Notes: generated by a model from the sequence alone, not told the origin. A stretch of DNA of 64,000 nt from Alentia gelatinosa (GCA_950022655.1 OX465588.1:22864527-22928526); one strand, 5' to 3'. Positions 26,099 through 37,412 are shown, counted from the stretch's first letter. Program-made: numbers and translations.

Positions 26099-28108
26099 TG
26101 CGTAACTAATACCACATCATACCATCGTCATCACTATTAACACTATTATTATTGTTAGTACTGTTATATTTTACTATTGTATAAGCAATTCAATATCCTT
26201 AAATATTGATGCAATCAGTAATATATGAATCTGGAGTTTTTCCTCGATACACAGACACATGGCGGTCTACCTTACCAATGTCAGAACAATACAAGACGAT
26301 GACGATGAATAAAAACGCATGTACAAACAACACATATATGCTTATACATACAAACCTCTTAGAAGTAATAATAGTATGAATTTACATTCACAGAATGAAA
26401 CTCAAGGTTTATTAACAAATGTAAATATATACCATATGGTGTAAAGATACAGAATAAAAGAAGGTTTACCCACATGTCCCTGAACATACAACCGCCGTCA
26501 CACTGCCACTGCCACCCCTGTCGCCAGCCCAGGTCTTCGCCCCTGCCCCCTACCCTCCACACCGTCACAAAGACGTCTGCCTCCCTCTACACTCCAATGA
26601 TAGCCTGTGCCGCATAAACAAGGTGAGACTGATACCCATAGAGCAATGGGTTTTGTAAGTAAAAACTATTAAAAGAGAATGCTGTTTTTTTATGTGATTA
26701 ATCAAATGATACCTAATCGGGTTTTAGAAAGGTTTTATGATAGGAATTGGTAATATAAGATTAGATTTTCGTTGTCTGTATTGTTTACCATGTGTAGAAT
26801 TCTCCTAACCGTATTACAAAAGGGGGTGTTAGTTTAGCTAATTTAACAGTTTAAAGGGAAAGTGAACCACTTCAGGGCCAATACATGACTTGAGTATAAA
26901 TGAGTCGCAACAGCGTTTTAAGATAGCTTATGAATTGTGCTGTACATGGATATTTTAAGATTTATTCTAAGAATGACGTTCCACATTGATCTGAAAAGGT
27001 CACCCTGTCAACAAGGTGTATAACTCGGCAATAGAAGCAATGTTTTTATTATAATTTATTCTAAAATGATTAATTTTCAGGCTTGGTTTAAGCGTTATGG
27101 CAATACCAAAGAAGGCTTCTGTGTATCCATAGCCGATAAAGTGGCATATTAAAGGAAATAAATGGTATTGTTATTACATAATTTCAAAATACAGTCTTTT
27201 GGCTTAATATAAAATGCCCTCCTTTCCATCAATATGCTCTAATAAACTATAAAAGATAGATACCACACAAATGCATTGAAGTGTAGCCTTCACCATATTC
27301 AATGAGATTATTTCATATACATGGCTGCCTATTTGTTTCTCAAAACGCATAGGCTTATTGTGATATTGCAAGTTATCCAAAGGTCGCCTGATCACTCAGT
27401 TCCTATCGTATTACACATTTCTAGCGAGCCACTGCAAGGTTTTACCAACGTAGACCGGATAATGCTGTGATTTACTGTCTGTGTTCTCTTGTATGAAAGG
27501 TTGTCTATGTTATTTGTATTTCATACATATAGTTACGAACGACTGGAAGAACGACTATATTTCATGGCGGGTATTGCATCAAATATACTAAATGTTAAGA
27601 AAGATAACTTGAGGCTTTATTTCAGATTCATATTTACGGTATCAATAAACATGAAGCGTTAAAAGAATGTACTTTAAAGATGTATTCTACATTATCAGGT
27701 AATGATGACAAATAATAAAAGCAATTATGACGTGTCATATCACATGATCAAACAATCTAATGAAGTAAGACAAAAATCGGTCCGTTCCCTAGGGTCATAC
27801 CTGCTCCTAGTTCCCGTCACTGCCAACAGGGCTTTACCTGCAATTAAAGGGTTAATCAAATCTAGCGAATTTCTTAGAATATTCTACCCCCCCCCCCCCG
27901 CCCCCCTACGCCTGAGACATGTCCAGGGATATCCTAGGCTCTGTAGTCAGTGCTAATTACCAACATGCTCGACTGGAAAGGGCTAATATATCGTTCTAGG
28001 AGCTGACCCCACACTTAAATCTCTGAACTCACCATCAATACAGCTCCTACAAAGTGCTTCCCAGTAATGTACTATTATTTCTTATTTTAATTGGATATCC
28101 TCGTGAAA
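26099..28108. other. Non-coding span with a poly-C tract
   Basis: AT-rich with no recognised gene. A run of about 13 C, then G, then C6 lies at about 27887-27906; its complement is a long G run. A C-rich patch near 26490-26580 gives short frames only. Confidence 0.5.
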
Positions 28109-28309
28109 TCACCGGACTTTAGGTATAATCTGTTGTGGAAATGACACCGGACACCCCATACTCGACTGGCGTTGAATAGCGCGCAGACATTCCTCCGGAC
28201 TGGGATCACGTGGTTTCAGGTCACGTGGGTGGTGGTGGATTGACAGTGTGTTCTCCTCAGGGACTATAAAGCTTGTGGTGACGTGCTGTGCGTCAGATTC
28301 ATCGTCCAT
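28109..28309 (-). CDS. Candidate small host exon or short protein
   Basis: The minus-strand frame from ATG 28309 (context gtacATGG) encodes 66 residues ending at a TGA. The composition is globular-like and acidic at the start (MDDESDAQHVTTSFIVPEEN), with a Ser/Pro-acidic middle (PRDPSPEECLRAIQRQSS). In-frame upstream sequence reaches a TAG after seven codons. It is more protein-like than neighbouring random frames, but I recognise no family. On the opposite strand the same DNA carries two CACGTG boxes, a TATAAAG and an acceptor-like ttctcctcag, so it may instead be regulatory. Confidence 0.28.
   Translation of the reverse strand: MDDESDAQHVTTSFIVPEENTLSIHHHPRDLKPRDPSPEECLRAIQRQSSMGCPVSFPQQIIPKVR
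28207..28271 (+). promoter_or_regulatory. Paired CACGTG boxes and TATA-like motif
   Basis: CACGTG occurs at 28207-28212 and 28222-28227, both preceded by T in a TCACGTG-G context bound by bHLH-zip factors in animals. TATAAAG lies at 28265-28271. The arrangement resembles the larger cluster at 54369-54485. It overlaps a minus-strand open frame, and no downstream plus-strand exon could be built. Confidence 0.3.
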
Positions 28310-28812
28310 GTACCCCTCCGCGTTCACGGGGCAGGACTACTTTATTGTGTGATCGTACGATAATTCTGTATCAGATGTATGCTGCGTCATTTTCTTTTTG
28401 AAAAATAAATTTTCATCCATTTATATTCACTTACTGGAAACGTCTGTTTTGGATTCAAATTTGAGTTATTTATTTGTGGGATTGATTGTAATATGGGCGA
28501 ATAGATATTTACATAATAGTCTAGAATGGTTGGTTTAACATGCCATTTTCCCGATCATAAAAGGCGGAAGAGACACAGATTTATTATGTACTCTAGACCG
28601 TCACTATGCAACAGTATTTGTCTAACGAGACTTCGTAATTTAGAAGAATCCATATACATATTCATTATAATAGTTTGCGTAATTTACCTGTATTTGCAAT
28701 AAAATCTAAATAATTCTGATGAAGAAAAATAAGATATGTATCACCATTTTCAAGAGTTTTATATCCTCGGCTAGTATGCATATGAATTCCTTTTTACACT
28801 GCTTACCAAAGT

Positions 28813-28868
28813 AGCAGTTGTTATTCTACTATCAGTGGATAGCAGTTGATATTCAGCTATCAGTGGAG
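28813..28868. repeat. Tandem duplication of a 28-bp unit
   Basis: Two units, 28813-28840 and 28841-28868, both beginning agcagttg and sharing attc, ctatcagtgga at matching offsets, with a few mismatches. Confidence 0.85.
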
Positions 28869-29935
28869 AGATTCCGGTGAACTATTGACTCCGATTTCTT
28901 CCTGTTTCTCCACGATTGAGACAGTGGAATCTACAGCATCTGACGTGTTGTCAGGATAGCGATGATCAAAGTAATAGAGGTCAGGCCTTCGTTTGCCGAG
29001 CCGGAAAACTATCATTCCTTCTGCAATCCATGGTATGACACACTTGAATCCTTAGGATTACAACCTAGTTCTAATATGATAAGCATATGCTGCTATATCT
29101 GCACTATACATCACACTTATATTCATACTATCTTGCATTAAAACAGGAAACTATCGTTTATCAACCTCAGCAAAAATCTACCTCTGGTGGTCTATGCTAT
29201 TGGACATATCCGTTCAATACCTGTTCTTTTTTTCGTACCTCTTCAACAAGGGCTACAGTTCTTTCAATATGATAACGAGTTATAAGAGATCTCATCAAAA
29301 ATCGGTGAACCGTATGTTGAACTCATATATAATTGATATCATAAATAGGCGTATCCCCATAGTTTATCAACTTAGATAATGGTTAACAGGTACACACTGC
29401 CACTTGGAGGTAAAGCTGGAATTATCGATTTAAAAACTTAAAGATGACTTTTTTTCTTACTGTGGATGTCCCATAGCACCTTTGATATGATATTGAATAA
29501 CATTTGATAGAGAAAGCTGCAACTAAAATATTTTCCATCATTGCATTTCGATTATATTTATTGGACAGGTAATATATATATATATGCTCATAATTTACAT
29601 AAAGAGAATTAAAAAAAACATATAATACGGTTTTTGGATAATTGGACCGGATTAACGATTATATTTTTTTTGTAAATATGTTTTTGATAGAGATAACATT
29701 CCACAATTTACGAAAAGAACCTTTATGACATGGTCGGACAGAGCCAGGATAGGTTTGTGTGGTTGTAGGGGAATCGCTAAACCTTTTTTAAAATTTCTTA
29801 TCTATATATACATGTATTCGCCAAACGCATATAGACTATATACGACTCGTATATATATATGTCGCGCACAAGATACATGTCGCGGCAAATAAAGCAATAA
29901 CGTTGCCGGATACAGCGAAAAACAGAGTTGTATAT
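28869..29935. other. Non-coding span, short TA runs
   Basis: AT-rich, nothing recognised except a TA microsatellite at about 29573-29584. Confidence 0.5.
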
Positions 29936-30272
29936 GCCCTATACGCTGGCGTGCAATATTATAGTAAAACTGGATGAGTTTTGGTCTTGGCCACCATATG
30001 CCATGACTGGAGTTTGGCATAGTGACTTCATGAGGCGAAGCTGAGTGAAGTCCGGGGCAAAAACTCCAGGAGTGGAGTGCGGTGGCCACGATTAAAACAA
30101 ATCTGGTTTTTATTTTATCCTACCCCGTCTCCTCGATTTTTTAATATTACGTGATAATAATTCTGTATGCCTCTAGTGGCATATAAAACTCTGTATGCCA
30201 GTCCGTGTGGCATACCGAAACTCAATGTTAAGCCTACGGGGTTTTATATTAGGGGTAGGATAAAGGGGTAAT
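29936..30272. mobile_element. Two-module foldback element, copy 2 (order B-A)
   Basis: Module B hairpin (about 29960-30100) has the centre GAGGCGAAGCTGAG at 30032-30045, with flanks acttcat and gtgaagtc as in copy 1. Module A is 30117-30261, again 145 bp, beginning atcctaccccgtctcctcg and ending aggggtaggat. Orientation of both modules matches copy 1. Sequence is close to copies 1, 3 and 4, indicating fairly recent spread. No coding capacity. Confidence 0.85.
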
Positions 30273-32141
30273 AAACATATCAATATAATTTGAATACGAG
30301 TATTTACGCGGTCGTTTTCCATGGAAAAATGGAGGTGTTAGCCAACCAAATCTTGAATTGAAATTCTATTATAAAAACAATATTTCGTCAATGGTGCACT
30401 GTTGTGGGGGTATTTATTAGGTCCCTTAATTAGTCTTTTAGGTTGCTAGATCATCTTATATTTGTAGATCTTATACTTAGTTGCATAATAGACTTACTTA
30501 CATAATAGATTTACTTGCTTAGCATTTTCACAGGGACACGGTGACCTCGAATCCCTGCGACCTGAGAGGAGGAAAGATGAACAATATAAATAAAGTTTAT
30601 ATGTTTTAGTCTCCTGAGAGCAATCCGTAGGTTACAAACATAGTGAATGCACAGTAATTATTGATATCCAATTCGTAGATTTCTCGCTCTTCTTATTTAA
30701 CTAAACTCCACTCCTAGACAATTATCATTGACAGTAATCAAGGCATGTTATGCACATTGGTACAAACCATTTAAGTAGTCTTTCAAAGTATTTTGTCCAT
30801 AATCGTCCAATAATAAATTTCAGCAATATTCGTTCACAAGTTTGGTCTTTCACTCAGAAATCCTATTACACTCCTTTCTTGCTTCAGTTTGTGATGGTTC
30901 AGATCTTATAAGTACTAAATATCCACTCTGTGTACTCCCTATTAAGAGTCAGTTACTCACATGTCGGTCTGTAAGCACCTCGGTGAATGTTCATAGTAGG
31001 CGGCTCCTCTCCACACAGGTTGAAGCCTCTGGCGCCTAAACCCAAACCTTACTCCAGCGAGGAGCAGGTTTGCTCAGCTCTTCTAGATCTCAAAACTCAT
31101 ACCCAAGTGCTGCTTCTCTGCAGCGGCAGCGGAGGTATACTCCTCAGCTGCTTACATCAGCAAGTCACGTGACCATTCACTTCCTTATACAGGCGATCGC
31201 TCTAAGAGCAACTTCCTGCTAACGCCATGTTGCTTTGTATCCATCTATTTCACTTATACCCTTATTGCTTATATCTTATACACTTGAGAAGCATAACATA
31301 ATCTCGGACGACTGCGTAGTGCAATGGCCCTAATAGCTGGAAGGTGGTACCAAATTGTGTAATATTGTCGACAGAAATCATTGACCCTGTGTATTTTATC
31401 CCGATTTCCATTAGTCACTTTTTTTTTCCATTTTGCCATTTTGACGCCAATTTTAGATAATGTATCTACGTAAATTTACATTTATGTGCATGAATTCCCG
31501 TTTATTGGCATGAATTCATTAGATGGCAAGACAGAAGTTTCGGTCAATTTTTTGTACTTACTGGAAAGGGTATGACCTGTAAAGTTGGTTTATCTACAAA
31601 ATTTGTCAAACCAGCAGTTTCAATTTTCATTAATATCATTCAGGCTATGATTGGGTGATACGCAGCAATACAAGGCTATATGCACAACTTAGAGGGAAAT
31701 GATGGTTCATGTTGAGCTACATAATTTATCTGTGTATCAGCCTTCCCTAACCTTTGAGTGCAATATTCGGATCTATTTAACCAAAGTCACGCAATGAAGC
31801 TCATATTATAGTCTTAACATGCGAGCTAAAAGCATATGGATCAACATTCGTCTTGTGATCGTACAGCCCGACTGATTTGTATGCCCTCTAACAAATTGAT
31901 TTCCTTCCTATCTATTCAGCTTCTACCTCGCCGAGAGGGGAACTACGTTTGAGTCACTCTATCTTACAATAAAGGTAGCAAGCCTGTGATGTTTCTAGAT
32001 CCTTGGCAAGTAATTACCAGGTATAAGCTTTTCACGCATTGCAAGCATCCCTTGAATTCAGACGAGGTTGGATCTTTGACCTGACTATAGTATCACAACT
32101 GCAGAAATATTACTTTGGCAGTGCACATGACGACAGGTACT
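30273..32141. other. Span without a supported gene
   Basis: AT-rich. The patch 30950-31180 is more GC-rich. It contains acceptor-like cctctccacacag at 31006-31018 and the palindrome GTCACGTGAC at 31164-31173. Short plus-strand frames there have no family match. Confidence 0.4.
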
Positions 32142-32409
32142 GAAGAAGAAACCAACAAGTTTTGGTCAAAGTCGTCGTTCTCCACGAGTTTGATGCCGAG
32201 TGAATATCACATAGCATTCAAACGAGTTGGAGAATGACTTCTTTGACCAAAACGAATTGCTTTCTGTATTTATCTCACCCCTGTACACACCTAAAGAATG
32301 GACAACACAGAGGATATAAACCATGGAGAACGGACTGCCATTCTCGTAGGGGCATGGAGAACGAATTCCCAATGTTAAGCCTATGGACATTTATTCCAGG
32401 GGTGAGATA
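32142..32409. mobile_element. Two-module foldback element, variant subtype (order B-A)
   Basis: Module B hairpin is about 32158-32262: the left arm begins ttttggtcaaag and the right arm ends ctttgaccaaaa, with a reduced centre around gatgccgag (32192-32200). Module A is 32272-32408, starting atctcacccctg and ending ccaggggtgagat, and still contains caatgttaagcctatgg as in the atcctacccc subtype. So the subtypes share module A internal sequence while module B arms are unrelated to copies 1 to 4. No coding capacity. Confidence 0.8.
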
Positions 32410-32944
32410 ACAGTTAATACTTGAAAAGTATTTCTAGCAAGATTAGGATAGTGTTCATCTATTTGAAATAGCTACTGGATTATTCATGATACACAATGCA
32501 ATATTATGTAAGGCGAAACCGTCATTAATATATTTCAAGTTGGCCATTTAGGAAGCAATTTGGACAGCAGATGAAAATAATTGACAATCACGAAGATTAC
32601 ATTTGATCTCAAATTTTCCAGAAACTATTTTTTTGACTAGGTACGATTGGCTACCAGTCCGTGGTGTATGAATAAAATGTGGTCACATGAACTGATAGAA
32701 TCAGATCCCACCGTTCTCTGGCCTTATTTGTTATCTGATCTTGGGGTACGTAACACTATCATTGTGACTTTCTGTACCAACTCTGCAATGACCGAATTTA
32801 TGGATGATTGAAACGGAGACGGATCAGAAATATCTTATGATAAAATGTGTGATGTATGCGATAAGCAATAGAACCGAGTGATACTCTTTCATAGGACCAG
32901 AACTCAGTATCTACTTCACAATATGATACCTTACAGGTAGCAAC
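32410..32944. other. Non-coding span, possible SINE body
   Basis: No gene recognised. It lies downstream of the minus-strand tRNA-like head at 32945-33035, so it may include the SINE body and 3' end, whose limits I cannot define. Confidence 0.35.
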
Positions 32945-33035
32945 TGCCTATCAGTTGCAGGTCTCTAATGGGAATAGAACTCAGAGACATAAGCCCAATG
33001 CCCATCTACCGATTTCGGAACATTTAAGTACCTTT
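32945..33035 (-). repeat. tRNA-like SINE head
   Basis: Read on the minus strand this contains atcggtagatgggcattggg followed by cttatgtctctgagttctat, then tccc. That follows the order of a tRNA D arm (A box), anticodon region and T arm (B box), with TTCTATTCCC near the B-box consensus GGTTCGANTCC. Base pairing is too eroded for a functional tRNA. A tRNA-derived SINE is the best reading. Similar A-box-like segments occur at 33097 and 34419 on the plus strand. Confidence 0.5.
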
Positions 33036-33202
33036 GTCTGCGACACACGGACGGTAATTTGTCTCACCCAAGGCATCCTAACGGAGTCGGCCGTAGTCGG
33101 TAGATGTAGGACAGCTAGGCAAGGGTGAGCCACCGATTAGTAGACCAATTTGCTTAGCACTAATATCCAGCACCCCATCTCCTCAATGTCCACCGGTCGA
33201 GC

Positions 33203-34138
33203 GAAGGGTTACGTAATTTTTCAGGTGTACCCCAAGGAAGTATTTTAGGTCCTTTGCTTTTTAATTGTTTTATTAATGATATTAAAGATCTCGCTTTCCA
33301 ATGTAATCACATATTTTATGCTGATGATCTTGTACTTTACACTAGTGACTTTGATATTACAAATGGTTTTAACCGACTTCAATCTGATGCTTATTTACTT
33401 GAAAAATGGTGTGAAGATAATGATATGTTGATAAATGAAAAAAAGACAAAATTGTGTATCTTTGGCTCAGAAGCTCAACTGCGAAATAACAAAGACAAGA
33501 TCCATAGACTCGATATTACTGTTAATAATGTCAACATACCAAAGTGTGACTCTTTTAAATATTTAGGGATAACCCTGGACACTACATTATCCTTGAAAAA
33601 TATGATAAATTGTACAATGAAAAAAGTAAATCAACGGTTATTTCAGCTACAAAAGATAAGATACGATATTACTGAGGAAACAAGTATAAAAATCTATAAA
33701 ACTATGATATCGCCGATCTTTGATTACAGTGGGTACTTTATACATGGAGCAAATAAATCATTGTTGTCTGGTCTCCAAAAGCTCCAAAACAGAGGTTTAC
33801 GAATTTGTACAAGAAATAAAACGCAAGATATTAGTATAAGGAAGTTGCATGAGCAGTGTAATATTGACAACCTAAACGATCGTAGAATGTTTTTGTTATA
33901 TATGTTCACGAAAAGAATCACAAAGAATGTATCGTCTTGTCCTAATCCTAGAACGCGATCACAAGTTAAAAGACAGGTAAGATTAAAAAGACCAAGAACA
34001 TCCTTTTACAAACGAAACCCCATGTACCATGGTATGGCATTGTGGAATGCACTACCAATCGATGTTCAGAATAGCTCTATCTATCAGTATAAGAAATATG
34101 TGAAGTTGAAGGTAAAGGCGCTGACTACGGTAACCTAA
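33203..34138 (+). CDS. LINE reverse transcriptase, C-terminal part
   Basis: This 311-codon frame lacks an N-terminal start because the element is 5'-truncated; the first Met is at 33254. Residues seen are SGVPQGSILGPLLF (from 33221), the RT fingers/palm motif, then FYADDLVLY with the catalytic YADD at 33317-33328. These are followed by a thumb-like LEKWCEDNDMLINEKKTK, FKYLGITLD and a C-terminal LWNALPIDVQ typical of non-LTR elements. The endonuclease, ORF1 and upstream RT motifs with the first catalytic Asp are missing, so the product cannot be an active polymerase. No internal stop or frameshift is present. Role: formerly target-primed reverse transcription of LINE RNA. Confidence 0.95.
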   Translation, partial: EGLRNFSGVPQGSILGPLLFNCFINDIKDLAFQCNHIFYADDLVLYTSDFDITNGFNRLQSDAYLLEKWCEDNDMLINEKKTKLCIFGSEAQLRNNKDKIHRLDITVNNVNIPKCDSFKYLGITLDTTLSLKNMINCTMKKVNQRLFQLQKIRYDITEETSIKIYKTMISPIFDYSGYFIHGANKSLLSGLQKLQNRGLRICTRNKTQDISIRKLHEQCNIDNLNDRRMFLLYMFTKRITKNVSSCPNPRTRSQVKRQVRLKRPRTSFYKRNPMYHGMALWNALPIDVQNSSIYQYKKYVKLKVKALTTVT

Positions 34139-34376
34139 TTGTAATTGTATATGTATAGTTATGTCCTGTGTCATTTCACTTACCATCTCATCTCATACCA
34201 TGTACACCATACAATTGTATTTATGTATTATTGCATCAAGTATGCTATGTTCGACTTGTTCCCGGATTGACAAATGTAAAAGATCATAGAAGGCAAACAA
34301 AACCTGCTAGACAGCAGAATGTCTTATGTAAATAATTCCTCTTTTCTCATGAAAAAAAAAAAAAAAAAAAAAAAAA
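34139..34376 (+). other. LINE 3' UTR and poly(A) tail
   Basis: Sequence between the RT stop codon and the 25-A tract, carried in the element's transcript. The tail ends abruptly at 34376 and host DNA resumes with gtcgaccgactccg. Confidence 0.85.
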
Positions 34377-34404
34377 GTCGACCGACTCCGATACGATTTG
34401 GTAA

Positions 34405-34470
34405 CTAATCGCTCAACGCTGAATCGGTAGATGGGCATCAGGCTCAATAGAGAAACAATACACAAATGGT
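34405..34470 (+). repeat. Second tRNA-like segment, downstream of the LINE
   Basis: Contains cgctgaatcggtagatgggc and atcaggctcaatagag, resembling a tRNA D arm and anticodon arm on the plus strand. It is opposite in orientation to the copy at 32945-33035, so the LINE is flanked by inverted GCCCATCTACCGAT blocks (15 bp shared). Whether these are two SINEs or the ends of one disrupted element is unresolved. Confidence 0.4.
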
Positions 34471-36141
34471 AGCTATTCACTACAACCTATTACCTTAACA
34501 CACGGAATTATCACCATTTAAAACAAATTCACTGCAGTAAATTCACCAAGGTTGGTGGTCTTCCATTTAGGCAAATGGCTACGTCCGGGCAGTTTATAAA
34601 TCAAGTCTTATTACCAGTCAGTCGTAAAGACACAGGAAAAATAAGTGGATGATAAAATGAGGTAGATGAGACATGATATGCGCAATTAGAAGCTAAGAAC
34701 AAGATGAGAATAAGATTAATATGGTAAGCTAAACGTAGATCTAAAGCTAAACGTGATAGAATCTAGCAGTCTTTAGTATTTGATGATGATGTCTATTATA
34801 TTTGATTGTCAGGTATCCGAGGTAATTAGAGATGATAACCGTCGTACTGCATGCTACAGCTGTCGAAGGTGCTCAACAAGGTTAATGTCCATGACGCAAT
34901 ATTGGCATCGGCGTAACCTGACAGCGAACCCCTGGTTACCGTAAATCATGAGCCACTACATTGAACTAAATGATACGTCCTATGTAAGATGATTCGGTTG
35001 GAATCGCCTTAGCTTTATTTAATAAAAATATTGTTGACAGGCGACAGAGCAAAGATCTCATGGTACAGATGGCATCTAGCAAGCATTGATCTTATGACAA
35101 TTCAACTGAAGGAAATTATCCATTGGAATACTCAATTATGAATTTCTACTAAATGAATATCGATTTGATGGAGGAAAATAAAAGCATGTATATTTACGCC
35201 AGTGGTATAACATACATGAAGCTACGGTAGTAAAAGGTTTTGCATCTTCCTTTCAAAAATACGACGAAAAATAAGCGTTTTTCTATATAGAAAGTGGAAT
35301 CCATTGATCTTATTGCCATTTACATCACATACGCGTGAACACGGATTGACCTCTGTATGAGCACCGAGGATGATGCTTGGTCGGCCAAGTGGAGCGATAT
35401 GGGACACATCATATTTACAAGGTTATTCAATCGTACCACATGGTCCAGACTGAAGTGATAGAGTCGGCCTTCCTGCCATGTCTGTTTCGTACTCTGTTTT
35501 CGCTCCGATGTAGTGCTGTCTGATTTGAAACACACATGGCCCCTGGCTGGCATCAGGCACTAATCCTGTACCACTAGGTGGTAGCGGGAGCGGGGTATAC
35601 CATCATATTCGTCTGAATTAAAATGGTTTACTTCCTTTCGATACTCATATATAACATGAAATATATATTCTGTATGGCATCTATAGTACAACTCGACCGA
35701 GATTGTTAATACTTACAACAAATTAATTTTACAATCAGACGAAATCGCGATTGAATCAGCTATGTTGTTGAATTGGAGATAATTGAAAAATAAGTAAATC
35801 TTACAATACACCACTGCTTCTCCTATACAGGACCCTCCTTGCATGACGTCACCACAAAAAAACCCACGAGCTGGTTGATATCGTTTCTCGAGTCCCAACG
35901 CTCTTTGATCTACCCTGGGCTTCTACGACAATAGCCATGAGAAAAACTACAGAAAAAGAACCAAAAGTGGATAGACCGAGATGCAGCGATACCATGAGTC
36001 ACAGTATCGTCCATATCAAGATGCGCATTGATAGAGTCTCCTACAAGTGAATTTCATTCAGGGCTAGGATAAATAGGCTGTCAGATAGGTTTGGGTCTCC
36101 TATGAGAGAAGGGTTCCTAGTAACTGCAGGTAGTGCCACAA
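34471..36141. other. Non-coding span, nothing recognised
   Basis: AT-rich; minus-strand frames at 35222-35898 are short with no family match. A CRE-like tgacgtca lies at about 35844. Confidence 0.5.
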
Positions 36142-36230
36142 AGTGGTGGTATTGGTTTTCTCATTTATAGTTTTATTATTTTATTTTTATATTTTATTAG
36201 TGGTGGTATTGGTTTCCTCATTTATAGTTA
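36142..36230. repeat. Direct repeat with 57-bp period
   Basis: agtggtggtattggtttt at 36142 recurs as agtggtggtattggtttc at 36199, followed in both by ctcatttatagtt. The roughly 30-bp repeats are separated by T-rich filler. Confidence 0.85.
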
Positions 36231-36786
36231 TCAATGAATCATTGTAAATATTTCAGATATTCTCCTTTTAACACTGCCGTTTTGTATCAGAGACCATAAC
36301 AAACATAAGTCTGTTGATTCAATTGAGGCCTCTGCCTCTTTATTGAGTACAATATTCTTTATGTACAGATCACTACGCACAATGTATCTATTCACACTAT
36401 ATAAAGGAATTGTATCCAAAGAAAAAACAGAAAAGGCTGCTCTTACTAGCGTTCGTACACTCATCAGGAGTTTGTTGTCTCTATGCCCTAGGTTAAGGAT
36501 TCAAATATAGTAAACAGCCTATTTCTTGTTTCGATGAAAAAAGGGGCCACAAGGGCACACACACTTTGTTAACCCTTACTGTGTATTTAGTAAGTCCCGT
36601 GGCGGTTGTAACGTTTAATCTGATGTAGCTATCAGGAAACATTCTTACTCTAATTCTAGCTCGGGATCTCCTTGGGTAAATGTGTGCACGCATTTTCAGA
36701 TGTTTCCTTTGCTAATAATTCATGGTAGTAGGTCTGTAGCAACTATTCTTCTATTCATCAACGCAAGAAACAGCGTATGATTCTTT

Positions 36787-37054
36787 ATCTCACCCCTAGA
36801 ATAAATGCTCACAGGCTTAAATTGGGAGCCTGTTCTTTTAGTGTGAACAGGGGTCAGATAAATATAGAAAGCAACTCGCTTTGGTCAAAGAAGTCGTTCT
36901 ACACGAGTTTGATGCGGCGTGATATGAACGAGGCGACAGCCGAGTGAATATCACGTAGCATTCAAACGAGTCGGAGAATGACGTCTTTCACCAAAACTTG
37001 TTGGTTTCTTCTTTGATCCTGAACATAGGCGCTCTAGAATAATCTCACCCCTCG
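36787..37054. mobile_element. Two-module foldback element, variant subtype (order A-B)
   Basis: A short module A (36787-36859, atctcacccctag to aggggtcagat) is followed by a module B hairpin (about 36873-37000). Arms pair tttggtcaaagaagtcgttct with its complement around the centre GAGGCGACAGCCGAG (36930-36944). The outer flank aacttgttggtttcttct (about 36997-37015) is the reverse complement of the outer flank of the 32.1 kb copy, confirming subtype membership. A further atctcacccct at about 37043 lies beyond B, so the right edge may be another, broken module A. Confidence 0.8.
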
Positions 37055-37160
37055 TAGAAGTTTAGTCATAGGAATAGCATTAGAAAAAAATACTCACTCC
37101 GGTAATCACCCCGGTAAAGCGACAACACTATTGGACAGTTGTGGTGCAGTGAATATTAGA

Positions 37161-37183
37161 TGACGTCATATGCAACCAATCAG
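37161..37183 (+). promoter_or_regulatory. CRE and CCAAT box module
   Basis: A full palindromic CRE, TGACGTCA (37161-37168), lies 5 bp upstream of AACCAATCAG (37174-37183), a full match to the NF-Y consensus. Adjacent CREB and NF-Y sites are a classic proximal promoter pairing. No TATA box or coding exon can be assigned. Chance occurrence cannot be excluded in a 64-kb window. Confidence 0.35.
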
Positions 37184-37346
37184 TGGCCAGGAAATCAAAG
37201 AAAAGAAAAGACATCAACATGGAGAATTAAACTTTCATAACTGGATTTGCCAAGTAATTTGAATTATTCTGATATTGTGATGCCTTTTAATTTCTGTGAA
37301 AGGAGTGAGATGAATCCAAAACTGCACTAAAATCGTCTGGATACAA

Positions 37347-37412
37347 AATACTCCACTCGTTTGGATGCGCCATAATCGTCACTCGGTTTCGCATCCAGAC
37401 TTGTGGAGTATT
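37347..37412. repeat. Short hairpin with TTCGC-containing loop
   Basis: Arms aatactccactcgtttggat and atccagacttgtggagtatt pair around an asymmetric centre containing actcggtttcgc. It resembles a small module B of the two-module family (compare ctcagcttcgcttc in the 48 kb copy) without a module A. Confidence 0.7.

Larger units (their letters stand above)
33201..34376 (+). mobile_element. 5'-truncated non-LTR (LINE) retrotransposon insertion
   Basis: The insertion contains the 3' part of a reverse-transcriptase gene, about 210 bp of 3' UTR and a pure A25 tail (34352-34376). The 5' end is inferred from where RT homology begins, near 33201. A short GTCGA occurs at 33196-33200 and again directly after the tail at 34377-34381, a weak candidate target-site duplication. 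Severe 5' truncation is usual for target-primed reverse transcription. An intact frame and uninterrupted tail suggest a young insertion. Superfamily (Jockey or CR1-like) is not settled from this fragment. Confidence 0.9.

Noticed and set aside
32945..33035. Functional tRNA gene
   Set aside because: A-box and B-box-like blocks are present, but acceptor, D and T stems do not pair well and the anticodon arm is eroded. A SINE head is more likely.
32999..34437. Single DNA transposon with GCCCATCTACCGAT terminal inverted repeats enclosing the RT frame
   Set aside because: The RT is LINE-type with its own poly(A) tail, no flanking target duplication matches the supposed termini, and the blocks look tRNA-derived.
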